Assembly: GCF_965638725.1 (NCBI RefSeq)
Contig: NC_134951.1
Location: 68,638,437 to 68,702,436 of the forward strand
Source: Aptenodytes patagonicus
Taxonomy: Eukaryota; Chordata; Aves; Sphenisciformes; Spheniscidae
Direction: 5' to 3'
DNA: 64,000 nt
Positions 56,601 through 64,000 of the stretch are shown in pieces. The notes below the pieces were generated by a model. The model was not told the origin of the DNA. It did not search any database and saw only the letters and a program-made list of their open reading frames with translations. Position 1 is the first letter of the stretch. Each line of letters starts with the position of its first letter. Made by a program: the position numbers and the translations under genes.

Positions 56601-57812
56601 TGAAAGTTTCTTTTACTTTATTGCTGATAAAATAGGGAATATATTGCCAGATGAACACGCCAATAGACAGAGATGACAAAATGGCCCGGTGAAAGAAAAA
56701 GGTGAGAGAAGCGGTCAGATTTTATGAAGCCTGGTAAGCTGGAAAATCTTTTGCACATTTTTAATATGGTAAACATGTGTCTTTCAAAATCTGTTTCAGG
56801 CTTGTGATCAAATTGCCCCTCTGTAATTTTTTAAGAGGGGGAAGGGCACAGCAGATGGAGAAGGACTGATCAGAATACCTGATCCATCTCTATTAAAAAC
56901 CTGGTGTTGCAAATTTCTTTCTAAACTGAGGCAAAGAGAGTAACAGAGAACCTACCATAACAGCAGCTCATCTGTTCAGTCACTTGATGTATCTCGTTAT
57001 TGTTGCAGTCACTGAGACTCAGCTTTATCTTGTGCGCAAGCACAATAGTGGCACCATATTGAAATGTGTAAATATATTTTCAGAAACTATGTAAAACACC
57101 TCCTCTGTACTGACAAAATTATGCACTTAGAATACATGAAACCCTGAGAAAATGCTGCTGCCTTGGGTTCCAAATTCCTTTGATTCCTCATCTTAGTTTT
57201 ATTGCATATGCAGTGTTATCTGACAAATATATTTGCCTGACTATTTAAAAAGTACTTTGTCTTATCATTTAAATAGCTCCTGTCAACGTTACTTGGTCCT
57301 TGTTCACACTGCTATCCCTATGAGTGATAATACAGAAATAGATCAGGTTAAGGTTGGTGTGCGTAGCCCAGATCCGTAACATTGGCATTTCTTATTCCTG
57401 TCTGCAGTAGCGAGTATTTTGGAGGAAATGAAGGCTTCAGAAGGATAGCTGTAGGGTCAGGGACAAGAACTGCTTTTTCTGACTTTATTTCCCTTCCCTC
57501 CATGCCCGTGCCCATCCCGGTTTTGCTGAGGCTTCTAATACGAGGAGGAAGTGGTCCCTTGGGTACCAACTCACATTAAGCCCTGCTGGGCTGTGCAGCC
57601 AGGAAGGAGCGGAGGCAGAGGGCAGGAGGAGCAGGATAGGAACAGGACGGCTCCTACACCAAGGTGTTGACGCAGAAGCTACCCATGCCCTGAAGAAGTA
57701 TTATGACGTGGCTCCACAGACACATGCCACAGCCTTTTGCCGAACACCAGCGACCCACGGGGCTTTGTATCCAACTTCTCTAGCAGATCTGGAGTGTGGA
57801 AAACATCTCCTA

Positions 57813-57862
57813 GGGGAAAAAAAAGGGGGGGGGGGGAAGCAAAAAAAGAAACAAATGAAAGG
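57813..57862 (+). repeat. Polypurine tract with G12
   Basis: A nearly uninterrupted A/G run containing A8, G12 and A7 blocks, immediately left of the orphan CpG island. It can form triplex or G-rich structures. Confidence 0.9.
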
Positions 57863-58014
57863 AACTCTGCAAATCCAGATGTTGGAATTTTCCAATCCCC
57901 CTAGCAAGACAAGATAAGCAGGGGATAATCGTCGTTTATATAACTTTTTCTTTTTTTTAAATAAAACCTGAGACCAACAGGCATGTTTTCACAAGGTTTG
58001 CTTGCTTCTTCTCT

Positions 58015-58700
58015 AAACCCACGCCGAGAAATTTCGGGAGGCCCCGCACCCCCTCGGGCCGCAGCGCCGTGCCGCGCCGCGCCGTGCCGCGCCGTGCGGC
58101 CGGGTGCTGGGCAGCGCCACCGCCTGCGGACACCGCTCGCCCGGCGGGCCCTCCGGGGCGCCTCGGGCAGGGCTGCGACGGGCACCGGCGCTGCAAGGGC
58201 ACATGGCCGGCTCCCCTCGCTGCCGGCCGTGCCCTTCCTCTCCCTGCCGCACGCCCTCGGTGCGGGCCTCTCGCCCCGCGCAGCCCAACGCCGCGGCTGG
58301 GGGGAAGCTCCGCGGCTCCGGCCGGGCGGCTCCCGGCCCCCGCGGGTCCCCTCGCCCCCCGCGCCCGGAGGCGGCTGCGCGGAGGCCGGCAGCGCCCGCG
58401 GGAGCGCGGCGGCAGGGAGGGCGGCCGCCCGCACGGGGGCGGCGTGGCGCCGCCGCCCGCCCCCCGCAGGTGGCTGCGGCGGCCGCGCCGGGAGCCGCGC
58501 CGGGCCGGGCCGGGCCGGGCCGGGCAGGGCCGTCCGCAGCGGCCCCGGCCTCGGCGTCCGGCGGCGGAGCCCCGTCGGTGAGGGGGCAGCTGCCCCCCCG
58601 CGCCCACCCGTGAATTCTGTATTCCCGGGGAAAAAGGCAGAGGATTGCGTTAATGGGCACCTAGTTTTCCGCCGAGCGTGTCTTGCGTGGCGGGGCGGCT
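58015..58700. promoter_or_regulatory. Orphan CpG island
   Basis: An abrupt switch from AT-leaning DNA to very GC-rich, CpG-dense sequence. It includes 5-base repeats of GCCGC and GCCGT (58065-58097) and five GGGCC units (58502-58530). Open frames in all six phases result from the lack of A/T-rich stop codons, not from coding. A consensus-like plus-strand donor, TCG|GTGAGG, lies at 58577/58578. It is probably a promoter or regulatory island, about 3 kb from the 3' end of CITED2. Confidence 0.7.
58502..58530 (+). repeat. (GGGCC)n short tandem repeat
   Basis: Five to six units, the last ones imperfect, inside the orphan CpG island. Confidence 0.9.
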
Positions 58701-61165
58701 TAGAGCTGATCTCCCTTCCAAATAGAGCCGCGTATCTATTTATGGCGGTGGCTTAAAGAGGAGCAGATCTCATGTACCATGTTGGACGTTCTTGAAAACC
58801 AGCCAAAGTACAGAGGTCAAGTTTCCTGTACTGAAAGCAACTTATAATGGGACGCAAGACGGCAACGTCCTTCGCGAGGATCTGGCAGTAGCCGGAAAAC
58901 TGGGTCACTGTGCATTTTTCACTAATCGCTGGGTTCAAATGATAAATTACTTTATCATATTTCTATACAGTGTGGAAGCTAGAGAGGATCCACTTGAAGG
59001 CCTGTTACTGCTTCAGCCGTGGGAGCCAGCTGGGGGCGTTGCCAAGGGGTTCACGTCCGAAGATGAGGGTCAGGCCCCCAATATTGCCTGGTGGACGATA
59101 TTATGAAGAAGAAAATATGTAGTTGTGCTATCCACTGGGATCTGATTCTTCATTAGAAATTAAGGGACAAGGTAGTCAATATGATTGTTTTGCAAATTTC
59201 CCCAGGGTCCGCTTTTAAGAAATCGTAAAACTCCTCGACGATGCCTTGCCCAAAGCCAGTGCTTTCAGTAGCTGCTGTTGTTTGGAGGCAGCAGCTCTCA
59301 GGAGTTTTACAAGGAGTCATATGCAAATAGACTCTACCAGCGTGCCCGTGAAACTGCCTATTCTTGGAAAAGCTTATATGGAAGGATTTAATGTTGACAG
59401 ACTTAAGTAGTGATGTCTCAACTGTGAAGAATCTGTTGTTTAACCAACTTTATGAAGCAAAAGTGCTTATCATTAAAGCAAGAGTATTCCCTTTTGTTTT
59501 AGGAGATCGTGGTGGCTTTAAACATCTATGCAATTTGGTATGCACATAATTTGATAGTCTGTTTTATAAGAAGTTGATTAGAATCAGAAAAATCACCCTC
59601 CCAAACTCCAGCAGAAGAGGGCAATGCAACGTGTGCAGATCAAACAGCCTTAAAATGGAAAAAGGATTTATATAGTGGCAAGTTGGGCAACGGCTCTTAA
59701 AACTACAGCTGTATTCTTCTACACACTCTTTTACGTCATTGGTGAGTTGATAAGTTATGATTCGCTGCCATTTGATGTTAAATTTGCTGTCACAAAACAT
59801 TAGCGATCACTGGCTGAAAGCAGACGGTTGTTTTTCTAAATTCTTGGGTGCCGAGTGTTGTCTAAGAACGGGCTGCTACTGCCTGCAGAGAGCGTTTTGT
59901 CGTCAGGTTTTCCCAGAAGCGTACGCTTCCTTCTTTCTAGTTTTGCTAATACTTTAATACAAGCGTTATTTTTTTTTTACATTCATAAAACATTAGCTGC
60001 TTCACGTCTGTAAGGCAAAGAAGGCCAAGTATCACTTTTCTCACCAGCTGGGACAATTTTAGCAATAGTAATCAGTTTAATTTCCCAGCTTGATTCAAAA
60101 CACTGCTATTTACACTCCCATTGTGTGGCGATACCCTCCCCTGTTTACGTGCCCAGGTTTAAAATTTAACTACATCCACCATGTTGTTTTTCTTCCTAAT
60201 AAATTCAGAAGACGAGGCTGAAAAAGCAAGCAAAAAGAAAGCACGGTGGTATCGCTCCTGTATCGAACTCGGGAAGCGTGGCTAAACGGGATTAACATGT
60301 ATTATCAGGGTCCCGATCCGGCAGTCCTCACTGAAGTAGTAACTTGTGCGGGCGCTTTGCCAAAGGCTGAGTGGGGGCAGAAGGCTGCAACAGTTGGCAC
60401 TAAAGGAGCAAGATGTCAATTGCCTTCTAATAATGGGCATTTTTCTCCCAAATATTTACAGCAGACCTGTACGGATTTGTCTCTGTGGCTTCGGTTGGCA
60501 GCAGTTGCCGGGAGAAGGGGGTTAGAGATGTCCCAGTGTGGAATATTTTAGGGACATAGGCCCCTTCTCCTAAGTCACTGGAAAGGAAACACAGTCGGTT
60601 CTGGTGCGATGCAGATCTGGATTGATGCGGCGCTCTCCCGTGTTAACCCTGTGAGGCGAGAGGGACGGGACGACGCCCACCACCCTCCCCCTCCCAAGTT
60701 ACAAATACCTGCGTGTCAAGCGCTTGGTCTTTTTACATAGCTCTTCCAGGTGAGATAATAAATATACAAAAGAACAAAGTCTACTATATAAATGAAAGCA
60801 GATTTATAAAATTACAAGTTTAATAGATAAATATAATAAATACTTTATGCATCATAACTCTGGACAACTACATTTAAAGCAAGTATGTTGGCAAGTCACA
60901 AAAATGTTGCGCCTCGGTAACTTTATTTTTCATAAAACCACACTGACAGGCATATTACAATGTTACGTATGAGGCTTTATGCTGCAAGTATGTTCAAATC
61001 CCGCTCACCTACCGAGTTCACCATGACATATATATGGGTGTAGTGTACTTTCTATTTTGGAATGTCTTTTTGCACACCAACACGGTCGTACAGATAGATG
61101 TTCTACTTACCAGGGACAGTGGGGAAGAGTTTTGAAGAAAAATACTGGTAAATGACTCCTAGAAA
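58701..61165. other. Intergenic region downstream of CITED2
   Basis: No coding exon is supported. The right part (60.75-61.17 kb) is very AT-rich and holds further minus-strand AATAAA hexamers (for example 60922-60927), so a longer CITED2 3' end is possible. A weak exon-like stretch, with an acceptor near 59502 and a donor near 59537 on the plus strand, has no other support. Confidence 0.6.
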
Positions 61166-62095
61166 AACTAAAGCATTTCTTAACTTTTTATTGACATTGG
61201 CAAATTAAAATAGAATAAATTAACAATATTTTCTCAAAAAAATGTTTTGTACAAAAATACTGTCAAAATTTCCTGAAAAGCTTTCAACACAGTAGTATCT
61301 TTTCATGTACTGAATAAACTATATTAGCACAGTGTCAAAATGCTGAAGACAGAAACAAAATAATAATTAAAAAAAAAAAAATCTGTGAAATGTTTGCCAC
61401 TAGTCAACATTCCATCCACACCATATTATTGTCTGTACATATGGGGGAGGGGGAATGGGTAGCAGACTTTTTAAGTAACAGCATTACTTTTCCTGATCTG
61501 GAAAGGTTTGGCCCACATCTGTTAAGCTTCCAGTTTAGCGTATCCAAAAAAAAAAAAAAAAAAAAAAAAAGAAAAATTTATTAGTCTGCACAGCAATGCA
61601 TAGTTAAAAATTAAGCAAGATGGCAGCATTTGTGCAGTAGTATCTGCCCTTCAAAGTTCATGCAACCAACTAATGCAAATTTCTTTCCCTGTTCACTCAG
61701 AATTTGAACGCAGTTCAGGTCATTGGAAATCATCGTTTACAAAATCCACAAGATTAAGCAATTTGCCAAGATTAATATCTAACAGTTCAGCACTGTGGGA
61801 ATTATGGGCACGTTACTGCGAGGAAATGAAGAGAGCGAGGAGGGGAGGGGAGCGACCAACATAAAAAGGCAGAGTTCGCTAGAAATCATTACTACGGGAG
61901 GGGACGTGAACGTCAAGGCTACAAAAAATGTGGCAGCGATTTAAGGGGAAAAAAAAAAAAAAGAATTTATACAAGCGCATAGTTGACTCTGCTTTCCAGA
62001 TTCTCACCTTTTCAAGCCCTGAAAAGTGAGACACCGTGTCTAGGGGAATGTTTTCATTCGCACCGATAGAAAGTCCTTTGTTTGTTTTAAATGAA
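61165..62095 (-). other. CITED2 3' untranslated region
   Basis: A U-rich 3' UTR with three long T runs in the transcript sense (from A25 at 61546-61570, A13 near 61369-61381 and A14 near 61949-61962 on the plus strand). It also has several ATTTA-type words, consistent with the short-lived mRNA known for CITED2. Confidence 0.7.
61187..61192 (-). terminator. CITED2 poly(A) signal (AATAAA)
   Basis: AATAAA on the minus strand about 905 nt past the CITED2 stop, giving a 3' UTR of the length usual for vertebrate CITED2 mRNA. Alternative hexamers are at 61577-61582 (proximal) and 60922-60927 (distal). Confidence 0.65.
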
Positions 62096-62821
62096 TCAGC
62101 AGCTCACCCTGCTGGGCTGCTGTTTGCAAACGAAGTCTGTCATGAAGTCAAACTCGTTCTGTCCCAACCACAGCTCGGGAAGCTCCTTGATGCGATCCAG
62201 CCCCATTTCGATGACTAAGGACATGAGGACCTCCTCGTCGATGAAGTCAGTGTCTATGACATTGGGCGGCAGCATTGCCGCGGGGACGTGGGGGACGGCG
62301 GGCGGCAAGCCGCTGCCGCCGCCGCTGCCGCCGTGCTTGGGGTTGCAGTCCCTGAAATGCTGCTGGCTGCTGCCGTTCAGCTGGTGGCTGCCGGGGTGCA
62401 AGTCCGGCATGTAGTGGCTGTGGGGGTAGGGGTGGTGGCTGAAGTACTGGTTGTTCAGCTTCTGGAGCTGCATGCTGGCGCTCAGCTGCCCTCCCGGGCT
62501 GGCGACGGGGGGGGCCATGAACTGGGAGCCGCTGAAGCGGGCGGGGGGCGGCATGCTGCCGGCCGGGTGCCCTCCGCTCACGCTCCCCGGCCCCATGGCG
62601 TGCCTCACCCCGCTGCTCGCGTTCATATTCCCGGCTCCGTAATGTATATGGTCGCCCATCAGGGCGCTGAAGGCGTGCTGCTGCGGCGGCTGCTGCTGCT
62701 GGTGGTGGTGATGGGGGGTGGGAAACTGCCCCATGCCCATCCGATGCGCAGGGTGGTGGTGAAGCCCGCCGGATGCGTCGGGGAATCGCCCGTGGTTCAT
62801 GGCCATCATGTGGTCTGCCAT
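62096..62821 (-). CDS. CITED2: CBP/p300-interacting transactivator 2
   Basis: A nuclear transcriptional co-regulator without a DNA-binding domain. It binds the CH1 (TAZ1) domain of CBP/p300 and displaces HIF-1alpha, and also co-activates TFAP2 in heart, neural tube and left-right development. The 241 residues begin with the CITED N-terminal motif ([15 protein letters not shown]). Then come His- and Gln-rich runs (21-23 and 37-44), a central conserved block around [20 protein letters not shown] (115-134) and the C-terminal p300-binding CR2. CR2 holds [20 protein letters not shown] (190-209) and the LPEL motif (214-217), and the protein ends SRVSC. The serine/glycine-rich junction before CR2 is only about eight residues (164-171), much shorter than in mammals, which explains the length against 270 in human. 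The ATG (G at -3 and +4) lies 7 nt inside the exon. Identity is certain. Confidence 0.98.
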   Translation of the reverse strand: MADHMMAMNHGRFPDASGGLHHHPAHRMGMGQFPTPHHHHQQQQPPQQHAFSALMGDHIHYGAGNMNASSGVRHAMGPGSVSGGHPAGSMPPPARFSGSQFMAPPVASPGGQLSASMQLQKLNNQYFSHHPYPHSHYMPDLHPGSHQLNGSSQQHFRDCNPKHGGSGGGSGLPPAVPHVPAAMLPPNVIDTDFIDEEVLMSLVIEMGLDRIKELPELWLGQNEFDFMTDFVCKQQPSRVSC

Positions 62822-62828
62822 TGCCCAC
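62822..62828 (-). other. CITED2 5' UTR part of exon 2
   Basis: Seven bases between the acceptor (CTAAC branch-like word, then TTTCCAG) and the ATG. Confidence 0.8.
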
Positions 62829-63466
62829 CTGGAAAGTTAGCGTGTGAATACATTAGGAAAATACACCCTCGGACATCCAGCCGCCCTCTCCCGGACCGGC
62901 TGCGTCTGCCCGGCGCTGGGAGAAACGACTTCGCCGGTCCCGCCGTCCTCTCCTTCTCGGGGGGAGGGAGAAGAGGAAAAAAAAAAAAAAAAAAAAATCC
63001 CCTACCGCGGCTCCACCGTGGAGTACAAAGGGAAAAATGAGAAAGGGGAGCCCGCGGTACGAAAATCCCGGTCCCCTCCGCTAATCCGGCGAGCAACACG
63101 CCTTCCCGCTCCAACTTGTGCATACCTATCGCCGGAAAGTGTTGCATTCGGCAACAGCCGCCTCCTCCCCGCACGTTCAAAAGGCGCCCGAGCCCCCCGG
63201 CTTCGCCAGGGAAGGCAGCGGATTTCCACGGCGCTCTCGCTAACTTGCGGGGAACGAGCAAAGAATTGGGAAGTCCCACCTAGCCGCTGTCAGCAACTTT
63301 TGGAATTAAGTCCTAATTATTTCGGTAAAAATACAGTAAGGCACAGATAAGGAGGTAAAGCCGGGCAGCTGAGAGATACCTTTCCTCGCGTGTTTAAACA
63401 GTCCCATTTTTCCTGTTGCACACAAAAGGGACACCCGGCACCGGCTACGAGAACCGCCGCACTCAC
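62829..63466 (-). other. CITED2 intron (638 bp)
   Basis: The donor is GGGAG|GTGAGTGCG and the acceptor ACTTTCCAG. It holds a 21-base poly(A) run on the plus strand (62977-62997) and is GC-rich elsewhere. The placement, just upstream of the start codon, matches the two-exon layout of CITED2 in other vertebrates. Confidence 0.8.
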
Positions 63467-63655
63467 CTCCCGGCTTCTTTCTTCTTTTGCTTCAAAGGTG
63501 GCGGTGAAATCAGTCAGTAAAAGTCACCCAGCATAGAGAGGGCTTCCCCGGCTCTCTCCTCGGCGCTTACGTGACGGTGCTGCGATCGCTGCCGCAGCCC
63601 CAGAGCTGTTTTTCACTCCTCTGCGAGGCTCATCGGCACTTGCCAACAATGAGCT
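63467..63655 (-). other. CITED2 non-coding exon 1
   Basis: The 3' end is set by the donor GGGAG|GTGAGT. The 5' end near 63655 is inferred from the TATA-like element 30 nt upstream. No ATG with a long frame leads into the coding exon. An ACGTG core (63569-63573) lies within it. Confidence 0.6.
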
Positions 63656-63682
63656 GTGTTTCTTACCCAGCTTTGGCCACAG

Positions 63683-63692
63683 CTAATATAGG
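63683..63692 (-). promoter_or_regulatory. CITED2 TATA-like / CArG-like element
   Basis: CCTATATTAG on the minus strand. It serves as a TATA-like box (TATATTA) and differs from the serum response consensus CC(A/T)6GG by one base. Its position, about 220 bp upstream of the exon 1 donor, fits a core promoter. Confidence 0.5.
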
Positions 63693-63749
63693 ATTTCAGA
63701 AGGGAGGAGCAAAACCCTTACAGGCAACCAGAAGTAAAACCTGGAGCAA

Positions 63750-63810
63750 GCGAGGGGGGAGAAAAAAAAAAAAGAAAGACAGAAAGAAAGAAAGAAAAGA
63801 AAAAAAAAAA
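63750..63810 (+). repeat. Polypurine (GAAA)n and poly(A) tract
   Basis: An A/G-only stretch with GAAA units and A runs in the CITED2 upstream region. It has mirror-like symmetry that could form triplex DNA. Confidence 0.92.
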
Positions 63811-63821
63811 ACCCAACACCC

Positions 63822-63870
63822 AGCGCGCGCGCGCGCAGGCGCGCGCGCACACGCACAGGGACACACGCGC
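63822..63870. repeat. (GC)n/(AC)n alternating purine-pyrimidine tract
   Basis: Alternating GC and AC dinucleotides, broken once or twice. It is the classic Z-DNA-forming type, adjacent to the polypurine tract and about 170-200 bp upstream of the inferred CITED2 start site. Confidence 0.92.
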
Positions 63871-64000
63871 GCAGCGAGACACGCGGGAAGAGGCCAGGCG
63901 GCTCTGCAAGGCACCCGAGCGCCCCGCTCCCCCCGCCTGGGCGACACGTGTGTCCGTGGGTCGCTTGCGCCGCGCTGCGCGCCCCGCTCAGCGCCTCCCC

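Larger units (their letters stand above)
45106..57780. other. Intergenic region between TXLNB and CITED2, middle part
   Basis: No gene is supported on either strand. It contains a pair of diverged direct repeats (48.0 and 49.0 kb), an AT-rich stretch (48.2-48.4 kb) and a 21-bp tandem duplication (50.6 kb). All open frames are short and unrelated to families I know. Confidence 0.65.
62250..63990. promoter_or_regulatory. CpG island over CITED2 promoter and coding exon
   Basis: CpG-dense, GC-rich sequence from the CITED2 coding exon through the promoter to the window edge, interrupted by poly(A) and purine tracts. This is typical of a developmental regulator gene. Confidence 0.8.

Noticed and set aside
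57957-58756. Long open frames of 170-257 codons in several phases on both strands at 58 kb
   Set aside because: They coincide exactly with the CpG island, occur in most frames at once, and give Arg/Pro/Gly/Ala-rich translations. This is the expected result of stop-poor GC-rich DNA.
62247-63040. Frames overlapping CITED2 on both strands (193 codons minus, 250 codons plus)
   Set aside because: They are shadows of the CITED2 coding exon and its GC-rich promoter, in other phases, with low-complexity translations.

Overview
The window looks like nuclear DNA from a bird. The coding sequence is split by GT-AG introns of 1 to 7 kb, there are no operon-like gene runs, the two gene starts lie in or near GC-rich DNA, and the interspersed repeats include 3' ends of CR1 LINEs with the avian-type tail (repeats of ATTCTATG or ATTCTCTG). 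The species cannot be told from the sequence alone. Two protein-coding genes are recognisable, both on the minus strand, in the same order and orientation as in other tetrapods: TXLNB (taxilin beta, muscle-derived protein 77) and CITED2.

Layout. 1-8.9 kb: no gene seen, one CR1 scrap. 8.9-39.0 kb: TXLNB, read right to left, with nine coding exons whose splice sites and reading phases all fit. The joined reading frame is 685 codons, close to the human protein. The first intron inside the coding region is a GC-AG intron, and the C-terminal tail carries 14 tandem heptapeptides encoded by a 21-bp minisatellite. A TATA-containing block at about 40.1 kb is a candidate TXLNB promoter and non-coding first exon. 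40-58 kb: intergenic, with one CR1 element, a pair of diverged direct repeats, a 21-bp tandem duplication and a homeodomain-motif-rich block. 58.0-58.7 kb: a strong CpG island with no gene assigned. 61.2-63.7 kb: CITED2, with the whole coding sequence in its second exon, a small intron of about 640 bp, a non-coding first exon and a CpG-rich promoter containing Z-DNA-prone and polypurine tracts.

How the genes act. TXLNB encodes a long coiled-coil protein of the taxilin family, which binds syntaxins and is mainly expressed in muscle in vertebrates. CITED2 encodes a nuclear co-regulator without a DNA-binding domain that competes with HIF-1alpha for the CH1 (TAZ1) domain of CBP/p300. They are neighbours, not a functional unit. 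I saw no tRNA, rRNA, CRISPR array, endogenous virus with recognisable genes, or unfamiliar multi-gene system. The most interesting signals are the GC-AG intron, the coding minisatellite, the shortened CITED2 serine/glycine-rich region and the orphan CpG island.
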